A stretch of DNA of 64,000 nt from Rothia nasimurium (GTDB lineage Bacteria > Actinomycetota > Actinomycetes > Actinomycetales > Micrococcaceae): NCBI RefSeq assembly GCF_928382285.1, contig NZ_CAKMSS010000001.1, forward strand, positions 248,001 to 312,000. Reading direction: 5' to 3'. Made by a program: the position numbers and the translations under genes. Positions 17,007 to 23,784 of this stretch are shown here, one piece after another. Below the pieces are notes generated by a model, which was not told where the DNA came from, made no database searches, and saw nothing but the letters and a program-made list of their open reading frames with translations. The stretch's first letter is position 1. The number at the start of each line of letters is the position of its first letter.

Positions 17007-18320
17007 ATGTTTACCGGAATCATTGCCGCAACCGGCACCGTAGAATCCATAGAACCCGTACTCGATTCTGAGGGGCGGGCTGAGTCAGCCGTCGTCACCA
17101 TCAAGGCGGGCCCGCTCATTGACGATCTTGAGCACGGCGGCTCCCTGGCCGTTAATGGTGTCTGCCTGACCGCCACCCGCACCCGCGAACTGGCCGAGGG
17201 CTACTTCGCCGCCGACATGATGGGTGAAACCCTGCGCCGCACCAACTTGGGCCAGCTCGCACCCGGTGATCGAGTCAACCTGGAACGCTGCATGCCAGCT
17301 GGCGGACGCTTCGACGGGCATGTCGTGCAGGGCCACGTGGACGGCCTGGGCACCGTGGTCAAGGTTGAAGACCACGAATCCTGGCGTACCGTGCGCGTGC
17401 GCGTGCCGCGGGATATGGCAGCCCACCTCACCGAGAAGGGCTCTATTACTGTCTCGGGTGCGTCGCTGACCGTCACCGCCGTATCCCACCCGCAGGCCGA
17501 CACCCACTGGTTCGAGGTAGGTCTGATCCCCGCAACGCTTGAAGCCACCACCTTAGGTGAGCTGACCGTGGGCGATACCGTCAACCTCGAAACCGATGCC
17601 CTCGCTAAGTACGTCCAACGTATTCTGGCTGTCTCGGGTTCAGTGGCGGGTCTTGGCGTTACCCCGGGCAGCGCCGGCGGTGGAACCCAGCACCGGGTCG
17701 CCGCCCTCGATTCCGTCGAACGCGCCGTCGCCGAAATTGCCCGCGGCGGTGCCGTGGTTGTGGTCGATGACGAAGACCGCGAAAACGAAGGCGACATCAT
17801 CTTCGCAGCCGAACACGCCACCGCTGAACTCATGGGCTTCACCATCCGCTATACCTCCGGCGTCATTTGCGCCCCCATGAGTGCCGCCCGCGCAGATGCC
17901 CTGAACCTGCCGCCCATGCTCGAAGTCAATGAGGACGCCAAGGGTACCGCCTACACCGTCACCTGCGATGCCCGCGAAGGCGTGACCACCGGTATCTCAG
18001 CGGCAGACCGGGCCCGAACTGTTCAGGTTCTTGCCGACCCGACCTCCTCTGCTGGTGACCTGACCCGCCCCGGCCACGTCCTGCCCCTGCGGGCGGTCGA
18101 CGGGGGAGTGCGCCAGCGCCCCGGCCACACCGAAGCCGCCGTCGAGCTTTCTCTGCTGGCAGGTCTATCGGGCGTTGGTGTTATCTCGGAAATCGTGAAT
18201 GATGACGGCACCATGATGCGCTTTGACGCCCTGCGCGCCTTTGCCACCCAGCACAACATGCCCATGATTTCCATCGCTGACCTGGTCACCTACCTGCAGG
18301 AGCACGACGGTGAGCGATAA
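17007..18320 (+). CDS. Fused riboflavin synthase (RibE) and 3,4-dihydroxy-2-butanone-4-phosphate synthase (RibB)
   Basis: One uninterrupted 437-residue frame. Residues 1-200 are the riboflavin synthase alpha chain with its twin lumazine-binding barrels: [33 protein letters not shown], and SGASLTVT...FEVGLIP. After a short Gly/Ser linker at about 210-230, residues 232-437 form Rib[20 protein letters not shown] (metal and substrate site), [31 protein letters not shown] and [17 protein letters not shown] 17007 matches the usual RibE start; earlier in-frame codons are non-homologous. RibB is normally fused to RibA (RibBA) in actinobacteria, which is not the case here. A GTG at 17643 could allow internal initiation, but its ribosome binding site is poor. 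The 3' end overlaps ribA by 11 bases. Confidence 0.9.
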   Translation: MFTGIIAATGTVESIEPVLDSEGRAESAVVTIKAGPLIDDLEHGGSLAVNGVCLTATRTRELAEGYFAADMMGETLRRTNLGQLAPGDRVNLERCMPAGGRFDGHVVQGHVDGLGTVVKVEDHESWRTVRVRVPRDMAAHLTEKGSITVSGASLTVTAVSHPQADTHWFEVGLIPATLEATTLGELTVGDTVNLETDALAKYVQRILAVSGSVAGLGVTPGSAGGGTQHRVAALDSVERAVAEIARGGAVVVVDDEDRENEGDIIFAAEHATAELMGFTIRYTSGVICAPMSAARADALNLPPMLEVNEDAKGTAYTVTCDAREGVTTGISAADRARTVQVLADPTSSAGDLTRPGHVLPLRAVDGGVRQRPGHTEAAVELSLLAGLSGVGVISEIVNDDGTMMRFDALRAFATQHNMPMISIADLVTYLQEHDGER

Positions 18321-18933
18321 GAACACCCTGGTAGCCAGGAGCGAGCCGGTGCTGGTGCCCACCCCTCACGGCACCTTTGCCGTATCTGCCTACGAGTTTG
18401 CCGACGGCACCGAGCACATGCTTGCCACCGCCGTCGGCGCGGACGGACGCCCCCTCACACCTGAGCAGGAAGGGCAAGACCACCTGGTTCGGCTCCATTC
18501 CGAATGCGCCACGGGCGACCTACTGGGATCCTACCGCTGCGACTGCGGGCCCCAACTAGAAAAAGCCCTCGCCACCGTACAGGAACTGGGCGGCTCGGTG
18601 CTGTATCTGCGCGGGCACGAGGGCAGGGGCATTGGCCTGGTCAATAAGCTCCGCGCCTATGCCCTGCAAGATGGCGGGGACGACACCCTCGACGCCAACC
18701 TGCACCTGGGCTTCCCAGCAGACGCACGGGACTACACCCAGGCGTCCGCCATCTTGAAAGCAGCCGGGCTGACCCGCGTCCGCCTACTTACCAACAACCC
18801 GGCCAAGGCAGAAGCCCTAACCGAGCTGGGGGTGCAGGTGACAGGGCTGGTGCCCGATATTGTTGCACCCCGGCCCGAAAACGAGCGCTACCTCGCCACT
18901 AAACGCGACCGTATGCGCCACATCCTCAACTAG
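18310..18933 (+). CDS. ribA: GTP cyclohydrolase II, stand-alone
   Basis: Commits GTP to riboflavin synthesis. GTG 18310 gives 207 residues. Visible motifs: [17 protein letters not shown] followed by YRCDCGPQL (three zinc cysteines), [12 protein letters not shown] (catalytic Arg), [11 protein letters not shown] and LLTNNPAK. It has no N-terminal RibB domain, that activity being on the preceding fusion gene. The start overlaps the ribEB stop, indicating coupled translation. Confidence 0.95.
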   Translation: MSDKNTLVARSEPVLVPTPHGTFAVSAYEFADGTEHMLATAVGADGRPLTPEQEGQDHLVRLHSECATGDLLGSYRCDCGPQLEKALATVQELGGSVLYLRGHEGRGIGLVNKLRAYALQDGGDDTLDANLHLGFPADARDYTQASAILKAAGLTRVRLLTNNPAKAEALTELGVQVTGLVPDIVAPRPENERYLATKRDRMRHILN

Positions 18934-18995
18934 GTACCATCTGAGTCAGAAAAACCCATCTAGTTTGTGGTCATTTCTGAATTAGCTGGTACCTA
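18931..18995. repeat. Nested inverted repeat in the ribA-ribH gap
   Basis: TAGGTACCA (18931-18939) pairs with TGGTACCTA (18987-18995), and inside it TCAGAAA (18946-18952) pairs with TTTCTGA (18974-18980). It fills most of the 90-base gap before ribH. No T-run follows. Confidence 0.6.
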
Positions 18996-19023
18996 CCCCA
19001 AACCCAACCCTAAGGAGAACACC

Positions 19024-19494
19024 ATGAGCGGAGCAGGAGCACCCGCCCCTAAACTCAACCCCGCAGACACCGCAGGTCTGAAGGTCGCCGTGATTGCGGC
19101 GTCCTGGCACACCCAGATCATGGACGGCCTGCTCAACGGTGCCCGTCGCGCCGCAGCGGACGCCGGTATCGAACCGACCATCGTGCGCGTGCCCGGCACC
19201 TTCGAACTGCCGGTAGCCGCCGCAACCCTGGCCGAGAAGTACGATGCGCTCGTCGCCCTGGGCGTGGTCATCCGCGGCGGAACCCCGCACTTTGACTACG
19301 TCTGCGACGCCGCCACCAGCGGCCTGACTAAGGTCTCTGTAGAAACCAAAACCCCCGTCGGGTTTGGCGTGCTGACCTGCGACACCGAAGAGCAGGGCAT
19401 CGACCGTGCTGGCCTGCCCGGCTCCAACGAAGATAAGGGCTACGAGGCCATGGCAGCGGCACTGGAAACCGTGGTGGCACTCAAGCAGGTTTAG
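19024..19494 (+). CDS. ribH: 6,7-dimethyl-8-ribityllumazine synthase
   Basis: Condenses the RibB product with the RibD product to give lumazine, the substrate of riboflavin synthase. ATG 19024 follows AAGGAGAAC; the longer frame from 18967 runs through the inverted repeat and is rejected. The 156-residue protein shows [46 protein letters not shown] (His of the active site) and [10 protein letters not shown]. Last gene of the rib locus. Confidence 0.96.
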   Translation: MSGAGAPAPKLNPADTAGLKVAVIAASWHTQIMDGLLNGARRAAADAGIEPTIVRVPGTFELPVAAATLAEKYDALVALGVVIRGGTPHFDYVCDAATSGLTKVSVETKTPVGFGVLTCDTEEQGIDRAGLPGSNEDKGYEAMAAALETVVALKQV

Positions 19495-19509
19495 TTGCAT
19501 TCAAGGCGC

Positions 19510-19608
19510 TCCAGGCTCGCGCTCGCTGCCAACCCTCTCGCATGGTTCGCTTCGCTCACAATACGATTCACGCCAGCCCCGAGCCAGCAGCTTTGCTGCG
19601 AGCCTGGG
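19510..19608. repeat. REP-like palindromic repeat, copy 1
   Basis: A 99-base element with inverted ends (CCAGGCTCGC at 19511 with GCGAGCCTGG at its end). It is about 90% identical by eye to 22254-22362, sharing the core CCCTCTCGC, GGTTCGCTTCGCTCACAA and CGATTCACGCCAGCCCCGAG. It lies between ribH and an XRE antitoxin-like gene. Confidence 0.85.
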
Positions 19609-19684
19609 ACGTCTTGTTTCATTAAAATAAATCCCGTATTCTTCGGCTTTACCTATTTGATAAATCGTATTTATAGTAATCTGA

Positions 19685-19789
19685 CGTTACTCAAGAGAGA
19701 GCGGTCGAAGTAAGTGTTGTTCAAGACTGGCTCATAAAACTTTGAAACGCTATGAAGAGTACCTAAGGAAGCGCCGTGACAACGCTTGA
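19685..19789 (+). pseudogene. Possible remnant of a HigB/RelE-type toxin gene
   Basis: An open stretch ending in TGA at 19787-19789 overlaps the start of the XRE gene by 14 bases, and its end reads LAHKTLKRYEEYLRKRRDN, a basic helix like the C-terminus of phage-derived Gp49/HigB toxins, which normally precede a HigA-like antitoxin. There is no start codon and upstream similarity fades after about 20 residues. The region is AT-richer than its surroundings. Weak call based on position and a short similarity. Confidence 0.3.
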
Positions 19790-20090
19790 AGAACTGAAAC
19801 AAATGCGCCCGGTAGATTCCCAGGAATTACAAGGCCTGGTTGATGCCATGCATGCTGAAGCGCATGTATACCAACTGCAAAAACTGCGTAAAGAATTAGG
19901 AATGACGCAGACCGATCTAGCTGAAAAGATCGGTGTCTCCCAAAAAAGAATTTCCCAAATGGAAAAGGGAGATATTGGGAGCGTGAGTCTCAAAACCCTC
20001 CACAAATACATCACAGCACTTGGTGCAGAACTTACTGTTTCGGCTAGTTTTCCGGTGGGTACAAGCCACACGATTTACAGCACCCGGTAA
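19776..20090 (+). CDS. XRE-family helix-turn-helix protein, HigA-type antitoxin-like
   Basis: GTG 19776 with AAGGAAG upstream gives 104 residues. Residues about 38-90 form a Cro/XRE HTH: LRKELGMTQTDLAEKIGVSQ, then KRISQMEKGDIGSVSLKTLHKYITALG. The N-terminal helix (QELQGLVDAMHAEAHVYQLQ) is typical of antitoxins that follow Gp49/HigB toxins. No intact toxin is present upstream, so it is either an orphan antitoxin or a stand-alone regulator. Confidence 0.8.
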   Translation: MTTLEELKQMRPVDSQELQGLVDAMHAEAHVYQLQKLRKELGMTQTDLAEKIGVSQKRISQMEKGDIGSVSLKTLHKYITALGAELTVSASFPVGTSHTIYSTR

Positions 20091-20100
20091 GTAGGTCCCG

Positions 20101-20143
20101 ACGCCCGCCCTCCTGCCCTGTCCTGGGGTAGGAGGGCGGGCGT
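20101..20143. terminator. Strong hairpin between XRE gene and hisE
   Basis: A 14-bp perfect stem (20101-20114 with 20130-20143, ACGCCCGCCCTCCT and complement). No clear T-run; followed by GTCCGTCCGC, a word repeated often in this window. Probably ends the XRE transcript. Confidence 0.6.
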
Positions 20144-20238
20144 CCGTCCGCGCACCTCATCCTGTGCGCGTGACCGAAAGATGAAATCTAAACCTACCCG
20201 GTAACGCCAGCACCTCAAAGAGCGGTACGCTAGAAACC

Positions 20239-20502
20239 GTGAAGAACTTTGAAACCCTATTCGCAGAACTGGCCGAAAAGGCTGAAACCCGCCCTGAGGG
20301 TTCCGGCACCGTTGCGGAACTCGACAAAGGCGTGCACTTTATCGGCAAGAAAATCGTAGAAGAAGCAGCGGAAGTCTGGATGGCCGCTGAATTCCAGTCT
20401 GATGCCGAGTTCGCCGAAGAGGCTTCACAGCTGATTTACCATTTGCAGTGCATGATGATCGCCAAGGGACTGACTCCCGAAGATATCTACAAGTACCTCT
20501 AA
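20239..20502 (+). CDS. hisE: Phosphoribosyl-ATP pyrophosphatase
   Basis: Second step of histidine synthesis: PR-ATP to PR-AMP. 87 residues, normal for a stand-alone HisE. The MazG-like helices show [30 protein letters not shown], with the KxxEExxE metal-binding motif, and [16 protein letters not shown] with the E-x-x-D-like second half (here QLIYH). TACGCT at 20226-20231 sits 7 bases before the GTG with no Shine-Dalgarno, suggesting leaderless translation. It forms an operon with hisG, 24 bases away. Confidence 0.95.
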   Translation: MKNFETLFAELAEKAETRPEGSGTVAELDKGVHFIGKKIVEEAAEVWMAAEFQSDAEFAEEASQLIYHLQCMMIAKGLTPEDIYKYL

Positions 20503-20526
20503 ACCATCACTGCAAAGGAAAAACCT

Positions 20527-21372
20527 ATGCTGCGCGTTGCAGTTCCTAACAAGGGCATGCTCTCTCAGGCTGCCATCACCATGCTGACCGAAGCTGGCTA
20601 CCTCCAGCGCCGCGACTCCCGCGAGCTGGTGCTCGTTGACCAGGACAACGAGGTTGAATTTTTCTACCTGCGCCCCCGCGACATCGCCGTGTACGTGGGT
20701 GAGGGCACCCTGGACGTCGGCATCACCGGCCGCGACCTGCTGCTCGACTCCGGCACCCACGCTGAGGAAGCACTCAAGCTCGATTTTGCCCGCTCCACCT
20801 TCCGCCTGGCCGGGCCCGCCGGTACCTACACCGACCCGTCCGAACTTGAAGGTAAGCGCATCGCCACCAGCTACAAGCGCCTGCTGACCGACTACCTGGA
20901 ACGCTCCGGTATCAACGCGTCGGTGGTGCGCCTGGATGGCGCTATTGAGTCCTCAATTCGTTTGGGGGTTGCGGACGCCATCGCCGACGTCGTGGAAACC
21001 GGCAACACCATGCGCGCTGCCGGCCTTGAACCCTTCGGCGACCCGATTATGCGCTCTGAGGCCCTGCTCATTAAGCGCCCCGGCGTTGAGGACCACGCCG
21101 GTCTTGAGCGCCTGCAGCGCCGCTTGCAGGGTGTGCTGATTGCCCGCCAGTACGTGATGATTGACTACAACATCGAAGAGGCTAACCTCAAGGCTGCCAC
21201 CACCCTGACCCCCGGCCTTGAAGCCCCGACCATCTCGCCGCTCTCGCGCGAGGGCTGGGTTGCCGTGCGCTCCATGGTGCCGCGCAAGGCAGCGAATAAG
21301 GTCATGGATTCCCTCTACGACATCGGCGGCCGCGGCATCCTAGTCACCGCTATTCAGGCCGCGCGCCTGTAA
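20527..21372 (+). CDS. hisG: ATP phosphoribosyltransferase (long, regulated form)
   Basis: First and feedback-regulated step of histidine synthesis. The 281-residue length identifies the long HisG with a C-terminal ACT-like histidine-binding domain. Motifs include [47 protein letters not shown] and the phosphate-binding [15 protein letters not shown] (DxVxTGxT-like). The start ATG 20527 follows AAAGGAAAAACC. Confidence 0.96.
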   Translation: MLRVAVPNKGMLSQAAITMLTEAGYLQRRDSRELVLVDQDNEVEFFYLRPRDIAVYVGEGTLDVGITGRDLLLDSGTHAEEALKLDFARSTFRLAGPAGTYTDPSELEGKRIATSYKRLLTDYLERSGINASVVRLDGAIESSIRLGVADAIADVVETGNTMRAAGLEPFGDPIMRSEALLIKRPGVEDHAGLERLQRRLQGVLIARQYVMIDYNIEEANLKAATTLTPGLEAPTISPLSREGWVAVRSMVPRKAANKVMDSLYDIGGRGILVTAIQAARL

Positions 21373-21380
21373 CTTTACCC

Positions 21381-21418
21381 GGCGGCGTCCTTGCCCCCTG
21401 ATATGGGCGGACGCCGCC
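21381..21418. terminator. Hairpin between hisG and hisF
   Basis: GGCGGCGTCC (21381-21390) pairs perfectly with GGACGCCGCC (21409-21418), followed by GCTTCAGTTTTGTTTTC. A partial terminator or attenuator within the his run, 37 bases before hisF. Confidence 0.6.
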
Positions 21419-21454
21419 GCTTCAGTTTTGTTTTCAAGGAAAGGGGGCGCGCCT

Positions 21455-22216
21455 GTGGGTGTTGCCATTCGTGTTATTCCGTGTCTTGATGTGGACGCCG
21501 GCCGCGTGGTCAAGGGCGTTAAGTTTGAGGGCCTGCGCGACGCTGGCGACCCGGTAGAACTCGCCAAGCGCTACAACGCTGAGGGCGCCGATGAGCTGAC
21601 CTTCCTGGACGTCACCGCCTCTTCTTCTGACCGCCAGACCACCTTCGATGTGGTGTCGTCGACCGCTGAGCAGGTCTTTATCCCGCTGACCGTAGGCGGG
21701 GGAGTGCGCACCGCTGAGGACGTCGACCGCCTGCTACGCACCGGCGCCGATAAGGCCTCTATTAACACTGCGGCTATTGCCCGACCCGAGGTGATCAACG
21801 AGATAACCGAGCGGTTTGGCTCCCAGGTGCTGGTGCTCTCTGCGGACGCCAAGAAGTCTGACGCTACCCCGTCCGGCTACGAGGTGACCACCCACGGCGG
21901 CCGCACCTCCACCGGGCTTGACCTGCTCGAATGGGTTGCTGAGGCCCAGGAGCGCGGCGTGGGCGAAATCCTGCTGAACTCCATTGACGCAGACGGCACC
22001 AAAGCCGGCTTTGACCTGCCCATGATCCGCGCGGTGCGCTCTGTCGTCACCGTACCCCTGATCGCCTCCGGTGGCGCGGGCGCAGCCGAGCACTTCCCGC
22101 CCGCCATCGAAGCAGGAGCGGACGCCGTGCTGGCCGCTTCTATTTTCCACTTCGGCGAGGTCAGCATCGGGGAAGTGAAGGACGCAATCCGAGCGGCGGG
22201 GTACGAAGTACGTTAG
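21455..22216 (+). CDS. hisF: Imidazole glycerol phosphate synthase, cyclase subunit
   Basis: Makes imidazole glycerol phosphate and AICAR using ammonia from HisH. GTG 21455 ([20 protein letters not shown]) matches the family N-terminus; the TTG start at 21428 would add nine non-homologous residues. Both phosphate-binding half-barrel repeats and the catalytic aspartates are present: [51 protein letters not shown] and [14 protein letters not shown]. 253 residues, normal. HisH and HisA genes are not in this window. Confidence 0.96.
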   Translation: MGVAIRVIPCLDVDAGRVVKGVKFEGLRDAGDPVELAKRYNAEGADELTFLDVTASSSDRQTTFDVVSSTAEQVFIPLTVGGGVRTAEDVDRLLRTGADKASINTAAIARPEVINEITERFGSQVLVLSADAKKSDATPSGYEVTTHGGRTSTGLDLLEWVAEAQERGVGEILLNSIDADGTKAGFDLPMIRAVRSVVTVPLIASGGAGAAEHFPPAIEAGADAVLAASIFHFGEVSIGEVKDAIRAAGYEVR

Positions 22217-22253
22217 GAGAGGACGAGTAAGGCTCACCAGGCTCACGCTTGGC

Positions 22254-22362
22254 GTGCTCTCGGGCTCGCGCTCGCTGCCGACCCTCTCGCCTGGTTCGCT
22301 TCGCTCACAAGGCGATTCACGCCAGCCCCGAGCCAGCAGCTTCGCTGCGAGCCCGAGAGCAC
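22254..22362. repeat. REP-like palindromic repeat, copy 2
   Basis: A 109-base element with perfect 16-bp inverted ends (GTGCTCTCGGGCTCGC at 22254 and its complement ending 22362). The core matches copy 1 at 19510-19608 with only a handful of differences. It lies between hisF and the remnants and toxin-antitoxin genes that begin the defence island. Confidence 0.88.
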
Positions 22363-22377
22363 TTCTAGCCCAATAAG

Positions 22378-22560
22378 TTAAGTCTCAGAATGGGAATAAT
22401 CCTGCTCTTCGCGTTTCTGGAAAGGCACATCATCTAGTGCCTTTAGTACCCAGTCAGGGTTCAGTATAAGGTCTCGCATTCCTAGCATGTATCGGCTGAA
22501 ATATTCGTTATTGTACTCAATGCCAGTTGAATGAGTTCAGCGGCATCAAAGTCGACCTTG
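22378..22560 (-). pseudogene. Degraded 3' end of an unidentified gene
   Basis: On the minus strand a clean coding-like tail reads GIEYNNEYFSRYMLGMRDL, continues to ILNPDWVLKALDDVPFQKRE and ends in TAA at 22380-22378. Upstream of it, in another frame, DFDAAELIQL continues the same apparent sequence, indicating a frameshift. No start codon or family assignment can be given. The rest of 22363-22667 holds only the approach to the antitoxin gene. Confidence 0.4.
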
Positions 22561-22667
22561 ACCTGCTCATGACTCGGGCGATTGGTATATCACGAGGTTA
22601 CTTCATTCATCCAGATAATATTTTGCCCCCTCTTGCTGAGGCGTACGTAATTCCGTATTGTTGGGGT

Positions 22668-22910
22668 ATGACTACGATTTCAGTAACTAACGCCCGCAGT
22701 GACCTCTACCAGTTGGTTGACCAGGTCAATGCTGACTCGCACCCTGTTACCATTGCAGGAAAGCGAGGTAACGCTGTGTTAATTGGCGAAGATGATTGGC
22801 TGGCTATCCAAGAAACTCTATACCTCAGCTCTATCCCTGAAGTCCGAGAAAGTATCCAGCAGGCTCGCAAGGAGCCTCTGAGCGAAGGCAGCACGGAGCT
22901 TCCTTGGTGA
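22668..22910 (+). CDS. Type II antitoxin, Phd/YefM family
   Basis: ATG 22668 gives 80 residues: MTTISVTNARSDLYQLVDQV at the N-terminus is the Phd/YefM DNA-binding fold, followed by HPVTIAGKRGNAVLIGEDDW and a C-terminal acidic/helical tail that would wrap the toxin. The frame is open upstream to 22527 but that part is not homologous. Its stop overlaps the toxin start. Phd/YefM antitoxins repress their own operon jointly with the toxin. Confidence 0.92.
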   Translation: MTTISVTNARSDLYQLVDQVNADSHPVTIAGKRGNAVLIGEDDWLAIQETLYLSSIPEVRESIQQARKEPLSEGSTELPW

Positions 22911-23170
22911 GCTGGAAACTGATTTACTCCAAGCAAGCGCAAAAGGATGCACTCAAACTCAAACGTTCTGGCTTGCAACCTAAGGCTCAGAAGCTGCTAG
23001 AGGTAATTGCTGAAAACCCTTGGCAGAACCCTCCACGCTACGAAAAACTCGTTGGAGACATGGCGGGCTTGTATTCCAGACGAATCAACGTTCAGCATAG
23101 ACTTGTTTATGACGTGTTCGAAGAGGAACACACTGTCCATGTGCTAAAAATGTGGACCCACTACGAGTAA
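22907..23170 (+). CDS. Type II toxin, Txe/YoeB family mRNA interferase
   Basis: GTG 22907 overlaps the antitoxin TGA (GTGA), giving 87 residues. The small RelE-fold protein shows MSWKLIYSKQAQKDALKLKR, then NPPRYEKLVGDMAGLYSRRI and NVQHRLVYDV, ending LKMWTHYE. The conserved Glu, Arg, His and terminal Tyr of YoeB-type ribosome-dependent ribonucleases are all present, so the toxin looks intact. Partnered with the Phd/YefM gene immediately upstream. Confidence 0.94.
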   Translation: MSWKLIYSKQAQKDALKLKRSGLQPKAQKLLEVIAENPWQNPPRYEKLVGDMAGLYSRRINVQHRLVYDVFEEEHTVHVLKMWTHYE

Positions 23171-23171
23171 A

Positions 23172-23258
23172 CCGTACAGAGCCCATCTAGCAGTTCATTT
23201 CGAGCATGAACTCGACAAATTGCTCAGCTGGTATCTTGCGCACATGTACAACTTGATC
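23172..23258 (-). pseudogene. Remnant A of the hsdR 3' end
   Basis: Minus-strand translation reads DQVVHVRKIPAEQFVEFMLE then stops after a small insertion; the long hsdR pseudogene reads DHVRKLPAEQFVEFMLD at its C-terminus. DNA identity covers CGTACAG, GAGCATGAACTC and CTTGCGCAC blocks, interrupted by about 12 extra bases at 23187-23198. It directly abuts the remnant of the ATPase gene head on the other strand. Confidence 0.8.
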
Positions 23259-23263
23259 TATAG

Positions 23264-23379
23264 CGTTCTATCCCAGACTCCTTGATACTAAGAAACTTGA
23301 CCTACTTGCTGTTGTGCCTGTCGTGGTTATAGAGGGGGCTCGTACAGTTGGGGAAGACAATCTTGGTGAACAAGCTGGC
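23264..23379 (+). pseudogene. Remnant duplicate of the 5' end of the ATPase-TIR gene
   Basis: 116 bases match the beginning of the intact gene at 23788 onward at roughly 85% identity. It reads FYPRLLDTKKLDLLAVVPVV and then VIEGARTVG, where one extra base breaks the Walker A motif (intact copy: GARAVGKTS). Similarity stops at GTGAACAAGCTGGC and the sequence switches to a REP fragment. A relic of a second, related locus. Confidence 0.85.
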
Positions 23380-23398
23380 TCACAGAGCGATTCACGCC
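23379..23398. repeat. Fragment of the REP-like element at a recombination joint
   Basis: CTCACAGAGCGATTCACGCC matches the REP core CTCACAAGGCGATTCACGCC with two differences, placed exactly where the duplicated ATPase head ends. Confidence 0.6.
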
Positions 23399-23424
23399 CC
23401 GCCTAGCGGTGGATTGCGTTCGTT

Positions 23425-23664
23425 CTAGCGTTTCTCTGAAGCTAGACGGCTAAATGCCTTTTCGAGGTCTTTGACGGGCAGGCTGTTGTGCAGAGACTTT
23501 GCCTGTAGCGCATAGAGACTCCGTTTTGCGTCTGTTAGACCATCTGTGCCACGCGTATGCTCGGTGCGTGAGCGACAAGTTGTGGTTTTACTATTGGTCT
23601 TTAGTGCCTTTTTAGCTTTTCTGGCTGCTCTATACATCGCAGAATTTACAGCGCTAATAGTCAT
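23425..23664 (-). CDS. Small basic hypothetical protein, divergent from the ATPase-TIR gene
   Basis: 79 residues rich in Lys, Arg, Ser and Thr (MTISAVNSAMYRAARKAKKA at the start). GGAGGGTAGGAA just upstream of the ATG is one of the strongest ribosome binding sites in the island, supporting a real gene. No recognised fold. It shares a 120-bp divergent promoter region with the ATPase-TIR gene, and could be a regulator, small antitoxin or nucleic-acid-binding partner; none is demonstrated. Confidence 0.55.
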   Translation of the reverse strand: MTISAVNSAMYRAARKAKKALKTNSKTTTCRSRTEHTRGTDGLTDAKRSLYALQAKSLHNSLPVKDLEKAFSRLASEKR

Positions 23665-23734
23665 TTCCTACCCTCCTATCCCTTGAAGATGACTACTGAG
23701 GTGAACTGGTCAATTCACCTAGTACTTTACCAAC

Positions 23735-23776
23735 TTGTACATCCGATGTACAAAATTTTGTGCATTGAATGTACAA
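23735..23776. promoter_or_regulatory. Two tandem 19-bp palindromic operators upstream of ATPase-TIR
   Basis: Site 1 is TTGTACATCCGATGTACAA at 23735-23753, a perfect 9+1+9 palindrome. Site 2 is TTGTGCATTGAATGTACAA at 23758-23776, the same design with one mismatch. Centres are 23 bases apart, and site 2 ends 8 bases before the ATG. A further inverted repeat AGGTGAA/TTCACCT lies at 23699-23720. The layout suggests cooperative binding of a dimeric repressor that controls the ATPase-TIR gene and perhaps the divergent small gene. Confidence 0.75.
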
Positions 23777-23784
23777 TTTGACCT

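Noticed and set aside
22254..22362. REP-like element considered as a CRISPR repeat or attachment site
   Set aside because: Copies are 2.7 kb apart, not in an array, have no spacers and no integrase next to them.
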